Assembly: GCA_032654645.1 (NCBI GenBank)
Contig: JAULAW010000010.1
Span: 62,001 to 126,000, forward strand
DNA: 64,000 bases
Source of the DNA: CAITJF01 sp032654645
GTDB lineage: Bacteria > Pseudomonadota > Gammaproteobacteria > Burkholderiales > Gallionellaceae
Direction: 5' to 3'
Part shown: one piece after another, positions 15,774 through 24,301 of the stretch
How positions within the stretch are numbered: the stretch's first letter is position 1
Layout: each line of letters opens with the position of its first letter
Position numbers and translations under genes: made by a program
Notes under the pieces: model-generated
Told to the model about the DNA's origin: nothing
The model's database searches: none
Seen by the model: only the letters and a program-made list of their open reading frames with translations

Positions 15774-16058
15774 TTATTTCTTGACGCCGTTTACGGCTGC
15801 CTTGAGAGTAGCGCCAGCCTTGAATGCGGGTGCCTTGGATGCCTTGATCTTCAGCTCCGCGCCTGTTGCAGGATTGCGACCAGTGCGTGCAGCGCGCTTG
15901 CGCACTTCAAAAGTGCCGAAGCCAACTAACGCAATGCTGTCACCTTTCTTTAGGGTAGCAGTGATGATGTCAATCAGTGCTGCGATGTTGCGGTCAGCGT
16001 CAACCTTGGTGCTGCCAGTCTTTGTTGCCAGTGCGTCGATCAGTTCTTTTCTGTTCAT
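15774..16058 (-). CDS. DNA-binding protein HU
   Basis: A 94-aa histone-like protein that bends and compacts DNA. It begins MNRKELIDALATKTGSTKVD. It contains VGFGTFEVRKRAARTGRNPATG, which holds the HU/IHF signature and the start of the DNA-binding arm. The sequence favours HU rather than IHF. A terminator hairpin follows at 15732-15763, so it is probably a single-gene transcript. Confidence 0.93.
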   Translation of the reverse strand: MNRKELIDALATKTGSTKVDADRNIAALIDIITATLKKGDSIALVGFGTFEVRKRAARTGRNPATGAELKIKASKAPAFKAGATLKAAVNGVKK

Positions 16059-16248
16059 GTGATTTATCCCTGTAGTTGGTTACTGCACCATGCAGTGGTT
16101 GAATTTTAGCATCAAAAGTAGCGGATAACCCTGTCCTCAAGCCCTAATATGACTTTGCTCAGCACACCGGCCATTGCCATCATGCCTCCAACGGTTCTTG
16201 ATGCAACCAGTGCGCGTTATCAGTTATTGAGCGATCACCAACAACTGT

Positions 16249-16303
16249 CTCTACAATTGCCTCTACAATTGTCTTGACTGAGGTGCACACTGTACCCTAC
16301 CAT
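16249..16303 (+). promoter_or_regulatory. Tandem CTCTACAATTG repeat and putative promoter upstream of a small gene
   Basis: CTCTACAATTG occurs twice (16249-16259 and 16261-16271). It is followed by TTGACT (16274-16279), an 18-base spacer and TACCAT (16298-16303), a passable sigma-70 promoter. The tandem repeat just upstream of the -35 element could be an operator. The rest of the 333-bp gap between HU and 16391 shows no gene. Confidence 0.4.
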
Positions 16304-16390
16304 TAAATCGTGAGGCATACATTCGCTCACAAGCATAGATCACAGGCACAGAAGAGAGTCGAATTTCAATTTCTTATCTAGGAGCCAGAC

Positions 16391-16621
16391 ATGACTGATC
16401 AAATCAAAATCTCCGTCGACCGGGAGGTCTACGACAGGCTGCAAATGCTTATGGTGCCTCCCATCAGCGATGCCAACGCGGTTATCAAGGAGCTGTTGAA
16501 TCAAGATGGTCGCGCTAGCCCGGCAGCCGTTGCTGTGGGGGCATCTGAGAAACACTACACTTATGCACAGGAACTCGAACGCACCAAACAGGGCATCTAC
16601 GATTCTGGAGGGGATTCCTGA
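16391..16621 (+). CDS. Small hypothetical protein, possible ribbon-helix-helix
   Basis: A 76-aa protein starting MTDQIKISVDREVYDRLQML, with TAGGAGCCAGAC as ribosome-binding site. The pattern of a short strand (IKISVD) followed by two helices (EVYDRLQML and DANAVIKELLNQ) resembles ribbon-helix-helix or SeqA-N-type DNA-binding domains. The C-terminal half is polar. It lies at the left edge of the accessory island next to repeats and gene fragments. No partner gene is evident. Confidence 0.5.
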   Translation: MTDQIKISVDREVYDRLQMLMVPPISDANAVIKELLNQDGRASPAAVAVGASEKHYTYAQELERTKQGIYDSGGDS

Positions 16622-16628
16622 GTCCGTG

Positions 16629-16699
16629 TAGGCAGGATAGGTGGAGCGCCCAATCATTTACTGATGGGTATCACTACGCTCCACTCCACCCATCCTGCA
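16629..16699. repeat. GATGGGT-type palindromic repeat at the left edge of the island
   Basis: GGCAGGATAGGTGGAGCG on the left faces CGCTCCACTCCACCCATCCT on the right, with TGATGGGTATCACTACG between. A shorter relative lies at 24302-24328, directly downstream of the intact clpB. The repeat is therefore part of the same duplicated segment as the clpB remnant. Confidence 0.75.
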
Positions 16700-16734
16700 T
16701 ATCTGTAGCGCGTCCGCCTGAATATCAGGCGAAT

Positions 16735-16850
16735 CTATCTTACTCCTTCTCGAAGCGCATCGGCCCATCCCACCTACACAGCCCACCTTGATGCTGTCTT
16801 TGACGGTGAAGCGGCTTTCAGCACTGCACCGATAGCATCCGGATTCTCCC
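16735..16850 (-). pseudogene. Decayed clpB 3'-end fragment
   Basis: Read on the minus strand this segment encodes ESRFTVKDSIKVGCVGG, then (after a frameshift) MRFEKE and a TAA. The intact ClpB C-terminus at 24354 reads EGRFAAKDTIKVDCKGG and MRFDKG. Over the best 37 bases the DNA matches at about 31 positions. The intact and decayed copies have the same orientation and both have the GATGGGT repeat just downstream. The fragment is too divergent to be a recent copy and looks like the end of another clpB allele. Confidence 0.75.
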
Positions 16851-16879
16851 GTCACCCCATCCCCGAATTCTGGGAAAGC

Positions 16880-17044
16880 ATGGTCAAGGACAGCGCCCCG
16901 ATCCAAATGCTGAAGAAGAGCATGGGCAAGAGCATGGGCGAAGCGGCGTGGCGCGAGAAGGAAATCCTCGCGCTTGCTTACCTCGAAGAAAAGCTGCCCT
17001 TGCTTCCCATGCCACTGACCTCGGGTGCGTGGCTGGGGGTTTAG
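16880..17044 (+). CDS. Unrecognised 54-aa reading frame, possibly a gene end fragment
   Basis: ATG 16880 opens a frame of 54 residues (MVKDSAPIQMLKKSMGKSMG... ending TSGAWLGV). The frame stays open upstream through HPIPEFWES and into the clpB-like remnant, so the real protein may have been longer and fused or cut at that junction. Composition (Lys/Glu/Leu rich with a tidy end) looks coding. I do not recognise a family, and no ribosome-binding site is clear. Confidence 0.3.
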   Translation: MVKDSAPIQMLKKSMGKSMGEAAWREKEILALAYLEEKLPLLPMPLTSGAWLGV

Positions 17045-17111
17045 TGAGCCTCCCAAGCTAATCAGCCAGCCCGGCTTGCATTTATGCGTATAGGTTCATA
17101 ATATACAAGCC

Positions 17112-17408
17112 ATGATCGATCTGACTAAAATCACGGGCTTCGACTAGGATGATGGCAATGCCCGCAAAAGCAAGGAGAAGCACGAAGTATCAATGGCCGA
17201 GGCCGAGCAGTTTTTCTTCAACGACCCGTTATTGTTGTTGGCAGATACCAAACACAGCCAGCGCGAGAGCCGTCACCATGCTCTCGGTACAACAGATGAA
17301 GGGCGGCTGTGGCACATCATGTTCATCTTGCGAAAAGCCGGGGAAAAAATGCGCGTGATTTCGTCCAGAGATATGCACAAGAAGGAGCGCAAGATTTATG
17401 AACAAACC
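17112..17408 (+). pseudogene. brnT: brnT toxin gene with an amber stop and lost 3' stop
   Basis: ATG 17112 begins MIDLTKITGFD, then TAG at 17145-17147 where BrnT proteins have a tryptophan (FDWDDGN). The frame resumes with DDGNARKSKEKHEVSMAEAE and carries the family blocks FFNDPLLLLADTKH, LGTTDEGRLWHIMF and VISSRDMHKKERKIYEQ. The original stop near 17408 is also missing, so the frame runs on over brnA. A restart at ATG 17193 would lack the N-terminal strand. The toxin is probably inactive unless the TAG is read through. Confidence 0.8.
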
Positions 17409-17664
17409 ACTTGTACAAATCCCCAAGTTCGTCAGCGAAGCCGAAGAGCGCGCATTCTGGGAAAGGCGCGACTCCGCCGACTATGTGGACTGGGCGAAAG
17501 CGAAACGGGCCGTGCTGCCGAACCTGAAGCCTACGACCAAGACCATCTCACTGCGCCTGCCCCAGCACATGCTGGATTCCATCAAGGCCGCCGCTAATGC
17601 GCGCGATGTGCCGTATCAGTCGCTGATCAAGGTGCGGCTGAAAGGGAAACTGCATAGCCACTGA
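17398..17664 (+). CDS. brnA: BrnA-family antitoxin
   Basis: An 88-aa antitoxin of the BrnT-BrnA type II system. It starts MNKPLVQIPKFVSEAEERAFWE and has a C-terminal ribbon-helix-helix block (KTISLRLPQHMLDSIKAAANARDVPYQSLIKV split over two helices). It overlaps the end of the brnT frame. Because brnT carries an amber codon, brnA may persist as an orphan DNA-binding repressor. A GAGCGCAAG run precedes the ATG. Confidence 0.88.
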   Translation: MNKPLVQIPKFVSEAEERAFWERRDSADYVDWAKAKRAVLPNLKPTTKTISLRLPQHMLDSIKAAANARDVPYQSLIKVRLKGKLHSH

Positions 17665-17713
17665 CGCAAGGCGGAAAATCGATTCAGACACCTATCACCT
17701 TTTTTTATCGCCA

Positions 17714-17899
17714 ATGAAAACTATGAAACGTAAGCAAAACTCGAACTATGTGGTCGTCAAGGAAGACGGTGTTTTTGTCGCGCGGTGCCCCGATCTTGGG
17801 TTGGCTTGTCGCGGCGCGACTGAACAAGAAGCTCTATCGAATCTGGAAGAGGCGTTGGCTCTTTACTTCGAAGACTTGCCCGGGCCTGCCGACGGCTAA
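17714..17899 (+). CDS. HicB-like antitoxin domain protein, apparently orphan
   Basis: A 61-aa protein with the short RNase-H-like HicB fold: NYVVVKEDGVFVARCPDLGLACRG, then a helix EQEALSNLEEALALYFED. No HicA toxin (dsRBD-like, about 60-80 aa with a catalytic His) is encoded on either side. It lacks the C-terminal ribbon-helix-helix seen in longer HicB proteins. A second in-frame ATG at 17723 is possible. Confidence 0.7.
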   Translation: MKTMKRKQNSNYVVVKEDGVFVARCPDLGLACRGATEQEALSNLEEALALYFEDLPGPADG

Positions 17900-18020
17900 C
17901 GTGATTGACGTTTGGTCTGGTCAAACTCAAATTGATGCTGACCCCTTCGGCTATTCCGTATACTAGACGGAGAAGATAATTCGAATCTGGCTCATTTAAT
18001 ATCAAACAGGAGAAGCCTCC

Positions 18021-19496
18021 TTGCTCGCAGTAGTCGAACAAACACGATTGAGGGTATCAAGGAACACCGAGGCGAAACGGAAATCGCAACTTGGGCAATT
18101 CTTGACGCCCGCAAAAACGGCTCAGTTCATGGCCAGTTTGTTTACATCTAAAGAAGATTTGGATTGTCGTTTGCTTGATGCAGGCGCAGGTATTGGCTCA
18201 CTTACGAGCGCTTTTCTTGAGCGGTGCATGGATGGCGAATTGAGATTCAAGAAGGTAGAAGTAACCGCCTTCGAATTGGATAGCCTTATTCACAAAGAAT
18301 TAAATAACGCGCTGTCCAGCTACAAAAACAGCCTGTCGATGGATTATGAAATACTGGGCGGCGACTTTATCGAACAGGCTGTCAATAAAATCCAATTCGG
18401 CTTTGGCAAAGGATTCACTCACGCAATCCTGAATCCGCCCTATAAAAAAATCAGCAGCAATTCCCATCACCGTTTATTGCTGCGACAGGCGGATATTGAA
18501 ACCGTAAATCTCTACTCCGCTTTCGTTGCCTTGGCACTGGAGATGATGTCGCCGGGCGGTCAAGTTGTTGCAATCATTCCACGCAGCTTTTGTAACGGGC
18601 CATATTACCGGCCTTTCCGCGACTTTATGCTAAAGCGCGCTGCAATCCGGCATATGCACTTGTTCGACTCGCGCAGAAAAGCTTTCAAGGATGATGATGT
18701 GCTGCAAGAAAACATAATCCTGCTGCTTGAGCGTGGCGGACAGCAAGGCGATGTGACGGTGACGACATCAACCGATGACAGTTATGCAGACCTCATTACG
18801 CATACACATCCGTTCAACCGTATCGTGTTCCCCGATGATACCGAGCGTTTTATCCATGTGCCGACTTCGGCGGTGCGCAATGCCATCGAACTCTCAAACG
18901 CGATTCACTGTTCGTTGGATGATATTGGCATCAAGGTATCGACCGGGCCGGTTGTCGATTTTCGGCTGAAAGAACATCTGCGCGAAATGCCCGAAGCGGG
19001 CACCGTTCCCCTCCTGTACCCCGCACACTTTACCGGACAAAACATCGAATGGCCTAAACCGAACATCAAGAAGCCCAACGCAATCCAGCGCAACGCCGTA
19101 ACGGAAAAATGGCTTTATCCGAATGGCTACTATTGCGTGGTTCGGCGGTTTTCATCCAAGGAAGAAAAGCGCCGAGTTGTGGCAAGCGTTGTTCAGCCGG
19201 ATACCTTTGCTGATGCACAAATGTTGGGCTTGGAAAACCACCTGAACGTGTACCACGAGAACAAACACGGTCTGCCAGAAGCGCTTGCGCGCGGCTTGGC
19301 TATTTACCTCAACACAACAGGCGTTGATGAAAATTTCCGTCGTTCGAGCGGGCACACCCAAGTCAACGCAACCGACCTCAAGATGATGAAGTATCCGAGC
19401 CGGGATGCGCTGATTAAGTTGGGCGAGTGGGCGATGCGCTGCGGCGAACCGACACAAAGCATGATTGATGAACAACTCGATAATTTGTCCGCATGA
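18021..19496 (+). CDS. N6-adenine DNA methyltransferase of a PstI/BsuBI-type restriction-modification system
   Basis: A 491-aa enzyme. SAM-binding motif I is LLDAGAGIGSLTSAF and the catalytic motif IV is NPPYKK, both typical of Eco57I/PstI-like gamma-class adenine methyltransferases. The N-terminus KSQLGQFLTPAKTAQFMASL is also characteristic. TTG 18021 is chosen because CAGGAGAAGC sits just upstream. The stop overlaps the endonuclease ATG by 4 bases (ATGA). It would protect host DNA from its partner; the target CTGCAG is inferred from the partner family only. Confidence 0.88.
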   Translation: MLAVVEQTRLRVSRNTEAKRKSQLGQFLTPAKTAQFMASLFTSKEDLDCRLLDAGAGIGSLTSAFLERCMDGELRFKKVEVTAFELDSLIHKELNNALSSYKNSLSMDYEILGGDFIEQAVNKIQFGFGKGFTHAILNPPYKKISSNSHHRLLLRQADIETVNLYSAFVALALEMMSPGGQVVAIIPRSFCNGPYYRPFRDFMLKRAAIRHMHLFDSRRKAFKDDDVLQENIILLLERGGQQGDVTVTTSTDDSYADLITHTHPFNRIVFPDDTERFIHVPTSAVRNAIELSNAIHCSLDDIGIKVSTGPVVDFRLKEHLREMPEAGTVPLLYPAHFTGQNIEWPKPNIKKPNAIQRNAVTEKWLYPNGYYCVVRRFSSKEEKRRVVASVVQPDTFADAQMLGLENHLNVYHENKHGLPEALARGLAIYLNTTGVDENFRRSSGHTQVNATDLKMMKYPSRDALIKLGEWAMRCGEPTQSMIDEQLDNLSA

Positions 19497-20443
19497 CAAA
19501 GAAGAATAACCATATCGAAGAGGCGCACCAAATCCTCATTTCTCTTGGCCTGCCACGCGCACAGCACAATGAACGATCCGCGCTATCCCTGTTGGCTCTG
19601 CTCAACCTCACTCCCGGCAAGAAGTGGGCACAGACTGAAAATCCACTTGTCGGCATCACGCCTATCATGGACTGGTCGCGTGAGCACTACGGCAAAGAAT
19701 ATGCGCCAAACACGCGCGAGACATTCCGGCGGCAAACGATGCACCAGTTCGTCGATGCCGGGATTGCGATGTACAACCCCGACAAACCAGATCGTCCGGT
19801 CAACAGCCCGAAGGCCGTATATCAAATCGCCCCCACTGTGCTGACATTGCTGCGCAGCTTCGGTACTAGGAAGTGGCGCGACAACCTGACGACGTATTTA
19901 TCTCTGAATCAAACGCTGGCAGCAAAGTATGCGATGGAGCGCGAGCAAAATCGTATTCCTGTGCAGATTGCGCCGGGTAAGAAAATCACCCTCACCCCCG
20001 GTGAACATAGCGAGCTGATCCGCGCCAACGTGGAAGACTTCGGCCCGCGCTTCGCACCGGGCAGTGTGCTGATCTATGCCGGGGACACAGGCGACAAGTG
20101 GGGTTACTTCGATGCGGTCTTGCTGGCCGAGTTAGGTGTCAATGTGGATACGCATGGCAAGATGCCCGATGTGGTGCTCCACTTCGTTGAAAAGAATTGG
20201 CTATTGCTGATCGAGTCTGTCACCAGTCATGGCCCGGTCGATGGCAAGCGACACGCCGAACTGACCAAGCTGTTCGCAGGATCAACAGCCGGACTGGTTT
20301 ATGTGACTGCATTCCCGAACCGTTCCTTCATGAGCCGGTATCTGGGCGAAATCGCTTGGGAAACCGAAGTGTGGGTGGCTGATGCGCCATCGCACTTGAT
20401 TCACTTTAATGGCGAACGATTTCTTGGGCCGTATGCAACGTGA
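19493..20443 (+). CDS. BsuBI/PstI-family type II restriction endonuclease
   Basis: A 316-aa protein with the BsuBI/PstI plan: an N-terminal winged-helix-like region (ALSLLALLNLTPGKKWAQ) and a C-terminal nuclease region. The latter has YAGDTGDKWGYFD, GKMPDVVLHF, WLLLIESVTSHGPVDGKRH and AGLVYVTAFPNR. The PD-x(n)-ExV-T/S-H pattern is the likely metal site. It is translationally coupled to the upstream methyltransferase. Members cut CTGCAG; specificity here is inferred. The gene looks intact. Confidence 0.9.
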   Translation: MTKKNNHIEEAHQILISLGLPRAQHNERSALSLLALLNLTPGKKWAQTENPLVGITPIMDWSREHYGKEYAPNTRETFRRQTMHQFVDAGIAMYNPDKPDRPVNSPKAVYQIAPTVLTLLRSFGTRKWRDNLTTYLSLNQTLAAKYAMEREQNRIPVQIAPGKKITLTPGEHSELIRANVEDFGPRFAPGSVLIYAGDTGDKWGYFDAVLLAELGVNVDTHGKMPDVVLHFVEKNWLLLIESVTSHGPVDGKRHAELTKLFAGSTAGLVYVTAFPNRSFMSRYLGEIAWETEVWVADAPSHLIHFNGERFLGPYAT

Positions 20444-20510
20444 TTGAGGAAATCAATAAGGCTCTGTAACTTTTTGCGAACTCACCTTGATTCCCGCTCC
20501 TCACTCTCCG

Positions 20511-21596
20511 ATGCGTATCGCACAGCTTCGCCAACGTCTGCGTGATCTCGGCGCCAAACCGTGCCACGAAGATCGTCTGCTTCGCGGCTGGAGTCAGGTC
20601 TGTTCATACGATAAAGCTCACAGCCCCGCAGAAGCTTTCTTTCCGCTGGCACTGCGCAATGAGTTGCCCGCCATCGAGGCGGAGTTGAATGGACTGGTGC
20701 GCCTGCGCAGTGAATATCCCGCCGATGAGGGCGTTGCACGACTGCTGGTGGAACTGGCCGATGGCCAGATGGTGGAGAGTGTGCTGCTGCCGCGTGGCGG
20801 CCTGTGCGTATCGACGCAGGTTGGTTGTGCCGTGGGGTGTGTCTTCTGCATGAGTGGCCGCGCCGGTCTGCAACGCCAGCTCGGCAGCGCCGAGATCGTC
20901 GCCCAGGTGGTGCTCGCGCGCAAACGCCGCGCAGTGAGCAAGGTGGTATTCATGGGCATGGGCGAACCGGCCCACAATCTCGACAACGTGCTCGAAGCGA
21001 TTCATCTGCTTGGCACTCAAGGCAACATCGGCCACAAGAATCTGGTCTTCTCCACGGTTGGAGATTTGCGCGTGTTCGAGCGTTTGACTAAGGAAACAGT
21101 CAAACCGGCGCTCGCCCTTTCACTGCACACCACCGATGCGGCACTACGCGCCAAGTTGCTGCCCCATGCACCCCATATCGCTGTCGAAGAGTTAGTGGAA
21201 CGCGGCGAAGTGTATGCGCGCGCCACTGGCTATCCGGTTCAATATCAATGGACGTTGATCGAGAGCGTCAACGACAGCGATGCCGAGCTGGAGAGGATAG
21301 CTCAGCTCCTCTCCGGGAAATACGCCGTCATGAACTTCATCCCCTTCAACGAAGTGGGCGGACTCGACTATCACCGCCCCTCATCCGAACGAACTGCGTT
21401 CATGGCGCACACCCTTCATCGGTATGGCATCCTCGCCAAGATACGCGATTCTGCAGGTCAGGAGATCGAAGGCGCATGCGGGCAGTTGCGCGCACGGGGA
21501 GTGAAGGAAACACTGAATAAGCCCAAATCTGTCACTCCCGCGAAAGCGGGAGTCCAGTTGATTCAATATGCTGGATTTCCGCCTTCGCGGGAATGA
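20511..21596 (+). CDS. RlmN-like radical SAM enzyme (RlmN paralogue) ending in a repeat
   Basis: A 361-aa radical SAM protein of the RlmN/Cfr family, which C2-methylates adenosine in 23S rRNA or tRNA. Visible features are the cluster motif CAVGCVFCMSG, GMGEPAHNLDNV, FSTVGD, SLHTTDAALRAKLLP and the methyl-carrying Cys in GACGQLRARG. Several positions differ from housekeeping RlmN (for example RGGLCVSTQ), so it is called a paralogue. The last 25 residues (after VKETLNKP) and the TGA are encoded by a palindromic repeat, replacing the native end. ATG 20511 fits the family start better than TTG 20487. Confidence 0.85.
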   Translation: MRIAQLRQRLRDLGAKPCHEDRLLRGWSQVCSYDKAHSPAEAFFPLALRNELPAIEAELNGLVRLRSEYPADEGVARLLVELADGQMVESVLLPRGGLCVSTQVGCAVGCVFCMSGRAGLQRQLGSAEIVAQVVLARKRRAVSKVVFMGMGEPAHNLDNVLEAIHLLGTQGNIGHKNLVFSTVGDLRVFERLTKETVKPALALSLHTTDAALRAKLLPHAPHIAVEELVERGEVYARATGYPVQYQWTLIESVNDSDAELERIAQLLSGKYAVMNFIPFNEVGGLDYHRPSSERTAFMAHTLHRYGILAKIRDSAGQEIEGACGQLRARGVKETLNKPKSVTPAKAGVQLIQYAGFPPSRE

Positions 21597-21617
21597 CAAC
21601 TTATTCAGCGTTTCCTT
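21504..21617. repeat. Nested palindrome ending the RlmN-like gene
   Basis: The outer arms AAGGAAACACTGAATAAG (21504-21521) and CTTATTCAGCGTTTCCTT (21600-21617) pair at 17 of 18 positions. Inside lies a GTCATTCCCGC-family unit (21531-21597). The RlmN-like stop codon is the TGA of the inner GGGAATGAC arm. Confidence 0.88.
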
Positions 21618-21660
21618 AAAGCAAAATAGCCTACTCAATTCAAAACACCTATCTCCCCAT

Positions 21661-22314
21661 ATGAAGAAAGTCGCCCCGACCAAGCCTGAGATCGCACTGC
21701 TGGAGCCGTTTGTCGGCCTCTCGCTGGAGCACATCCATGTGCCGACAAGCAGCCCAGAGTTTGCGTCCGCCACTGCAGAGATCAAGGCGGCGGGCATCGT
21801 GGGTTTCGATACTGAATCCAAGCCGACGTTTGTCACGGGCGATGTCAGTGAAGGGCCGCACGTGGTGCAGTTTGCACTGCGCGACAAGGCTTACCTGTTT
21901 CAACTGCATCGAGCAGAGGGGCTTCCGTTCCTGATCGAGTTGCTGCAATCGGAACAACTCATCAAGGTGGGCTTCGACCTTAAATCGGATAGCGGGCATA
22001 TCTACGCGAAACTGGGCGTCAATCTGGGCGGCGTGGTCGATCTCAATACGGTGTTCCGCATGGACGGCTACCATAAACACATGGGCGTCCGGGCGGCGGT
22101 GGGGCTGGTCTTTAAGCAGCGCTTCCCCAAGTCGAGGCATGTGACCACTTCCAACTGGTCGCAGCATCAGCTCACCCCAAAGCAATTGCTCTACGCGGCA
22201 AACGATGCCTACGCGGCGCTGAAAGTTCTGGAGGCCTTGGACTTGCCCCGCGAAGATTTGCCTATCATGGACTTGAGCACGCGTTCAAGCGATGCAGTGG
22301 TGGGTTCAGGATGA
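21661..22314 (+). CDS. RNase D-like DEDD 3'-5' exonuclease domain protein
   Basis: A 217-aa single-domain exonuclease. The four acidic residues of the DEDDy class can be seen in VGFDTES (D, E), KVGFDLKSD (D) and YAANDAYAALKV (Y and last D). It would degrade or trim DNA or RNA from the 3' end in the cytoplasm; the substrate is unknown. ATG 21661 matches the start of conserved sequence, and upstream codons belong to the repeat. It follows the RlmN-like gene by about 65 bases and may share its transcript. Confidence 0.85.
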   Translation: MKKVAPTKPEIALLEPFVGLSLEHIHVPTSSPEFASATAEIKAAGIVGFDTESKPTFVTGDVSEGPHVVQFALRDKAYLFQLHRAEGLPFLIELLQSEQLIKVGFDLKSDSGHIYAKLGVNLGGVVDLNTVFRMDGYHKHMGVRAAVGLVFKQRFPKSRHVTTSNWSQHQLTPKQLLYAANDAYAALKVLEALDLPREDLPIMDLSTRSSDAVVGSG

Positions 22315-22564
22315 ATTTGTCCTTTCAACAAATGCATAATAGATTAAGCGGTTAATTGATTTTCTGGACATCCAGTTTGTTTCCGATGGTAAATCCAGCG
22401 TCTCTCAGAAGATGCGGCAGTTAAATCGGAATATCCGGCTGGTCTTCGACTATCTGCGTATGGCTTCTAACTCAATTCGCCCTCAATTGCTTTGAGTTCG
22501 AGGGAGAGAACAAATTTACCGTGGCGTGCGCGTATTCAATGACAAACAGGGGGTAAGCAGTATT

Positions 22565-22601
22565 GATTTATTCATGTATAATCCATTCAGTATATATTCA
22601 T
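22565..22601 (+). promoter_or_regulatory. AT-rich promoter with three ATTCA repeats before the HipA-like gene
   Basis: TATAAT at 22577-22582 lies among ATTCAT (22570), ATTCAG (22585) and ATTCAT (22596). No convincing -35 box is present, which would fit a regulated promoter; autoregulation by the downstream protein is a guess. The rest of the 311-bp gap after 22314 shows no gene. Confidence 0.35.
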
Positions 22602-22625
22602 TGATGTGACAAAATTAACCCTGAA

Positions 22626-24005
22626 ATGGCTGCGCCCGATACCCTCACCCAACTGCTACGTGATGGCCCGCAACCAGCCAGAGTGCTGTACGAGCGGCTG
22701 GGGGTCAGCCAACCTACGCTTTCGCGCATGGTTGCGCAGCTTGGAGTATCCATTCTCCGTTTTGGTAAAGCCCGCCAAACGCAATACGCGCTACGGCGCA
22801 AAATTGGCGCACACGAAAAATTTCCGCTGTTCCGTGTCAGCACAACCGGCAACCTCGAACAATGGGGAATCCTCCATCCGGTAATGCCCGAATCCTATCT
22901 GGTCGAAACCTTGGACAACCATGCCGCTGAACCGAAGATGGATTTCCATCAAGGGCTGCCTTGGTACTTGCAGGACATGCGGCCACAAGGCTTCCTTGGC
23001 CGCGCATTTGCGCGTTTCCATGGCCCGTTGCTGGGTCTGCCTACCGATCCCAACCGCTGGAGCGACGATCAAACTTTGCTGGCATTGGCCAACACCGGGC
23101 ACGACTGTCCGGGCAATCTGGTGGTCGGTGAAGAAGCCGCTTCGATTTATCAGACAGGCGCACTTTTTACAGCAACAGACAGAAATTTGCCGCCGGTGCC
23201 TGCCAATCAGCGTTTGCAGAAATATCCCGAGTTCGCGCGCCTCGCCTTGGCGGGCGAGGTGGTGGGCTCCTCGGCTGGCGGCGAGCAACCCAAATTCGAT
23301 ATTGAAATCCTGCAAGACGGCCAGCCGGTTCATGTCATGGTCAAGTTCAGCGCGCCGCAAGACAATGCCGCGACACGCCGCTGGCGCAGCATGCTGATTT
23401 GCGAACACCTCGCCTTTCAGGTGCTGGATGGGGTGTTGCCGGCCAGCCATAGCCAATTGCTTGAGGTAGAAACGGGCGGGGCGGCCAATCAGCTATTTCT
23501 GGAAGTGCCGCGCTTCGACCGCATCGGTGACCGTGGCCGCCGTGGAGTGGCCTCACTCAAGGCGCTCGATGATGAATTTGCCGGACTGGCTGCCGATTGG
23601 CCCAAGATTGCCGCAGCGCTGGTACAGTCAGCGCATCTGGATGAAGCTGCCTATCTGCAAGTGCAAAAGCTGTATGCTTTTGGCGTGCTCATCGGTAATA
23701 GCGATATGCACCCCGGCAACCTCTCGTTCTTTGTCGACGATGTGGCCAAACCTGTGCCGGAATTTACGCTTGCGCCCCTGTACGACATGTTGCCCATGTC
23801 ATTGGCTCCGCGCCCCTCCGGGCAGATCCCCGATGCGTTGCCAATGCCCAAGATAGGTATCAACCCACCGTTGGCGATTTGGCGGGAAATGTTGCCACTG
23901 GCGTGCGACTACTGGCGGCAAGTGGCTGCGCATCCGGGCGTGGCAGACGATGTTAGCCAAATGGCACAGAATCAGGCAGACATCCTGTCCCGCCCCTTAA
24001 CCTGA
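22626..24005 (+). CDS. HipA-family kinase-like protein with N-terminal HTH (YjjJ/HipH type)
   Basis: A 459-aa protein. Residues of about 1-60 form a winged-helix DNA-binding domain (LLRDGPQPARVLYERLGVSQPTLSRMVAQLG). The rest is a HipA-like kinase fold, with the Gly-rich loop and Lys region SSAGGEQPKFDIEI, catalytic FGVLIGNSDMHPGNLSF (N-x-D-x-H-x-x-N) and metal-binding LAPLYDMLPM. This two-domain layout is that of E. coli YjjJ/HipH, which works without a separate HipB. It may phosphorylate a tRNA synthetase or other target. No HipB gene adjoins it. Confidence 0.87.
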   Translation: MAAPDTLTQLLRDGPQPARVLYERLGVSQPTLSRMVAQLGVSILRFGKARQTQYALRRKIGAHEKFPLFRVSTTGNLEQWGILHPVMPESYLVETLDNHAAEPKMDFHQGLPWYLQDMRPQGFLGRAFARFHGPLLGLPTDPNRWSDDQTLLALANTGHDCPGNLVVGEEAASIYQTGALFTATDRNLPPVPANQRLQKYPEFARLALAGEVVGSSAGGEQPKFDIEILQDGQPVHVMVKFSAPQDNAATRRWRSMLICEHLAFQVLDGVLPASHSQLLEVETGGAANQLFLEVPRFDRIGDRGRRGVASLKALDDEFAGLAADWPKIAAALVQSAHLDEAAYLQVQKLYAFGVLIGNSDMHPGNLSFFVDDVAKPVPEFTLAPLYDMLPMSLAPRPSGQIPDALPMPKIGINPPLAIWREMLPLACDYWRQVAAHPGVADDVSQMAQNQADILSRPLT

Positions 24006-24026
24006 ACGGCCAGACTAATAATCCCG

Positions 24027-24299
24027 ATGAACAAATCCAAGCTCAAGACCTACGCTCCGCAAGCGCGCAAGGACTTCATCGCTGCCGTCACCGCGCGTGC
24101 CAACCTGCTCGGCTTGTCGGAAGCGGGCGGCAAGCTCGAAGTCGCATCCGGCGAAAGAAAAGGCGACCTCGCCATCATCGCCAGTCGCGAATGGCCGGTT
24201 AGCTTTGTAAGTGAATCGAGCAAGGCATCATCAAAACACAAGTGCCGACATGACCATGCGAGGGCATACCATGCCTTACTCATCGCCAATGTTGTATGA
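24027..24299 (+). pseudogene. pglX: N-terminal fragment of BREX methyltransferase pglX
   Basis: The first 60 residues, MNKSKLKTYAPQARKDFIAA then VTARANLLGL and GDLAIIASREWP, match the well-known start of BREX type 1 PglX (KTYAPQAR-DFI). After that the frame continues into 30 unrelated residues (SESSKASSKHKCRHDHARAY) and stops at 24299. Full PglX is about 1,200 aa, so more than 90 percent is missing. It marks the former presence of a BREX phage-defence locus at this site. Confidence 0.75.
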
Positions 24300-24301
24300 A
24301 T

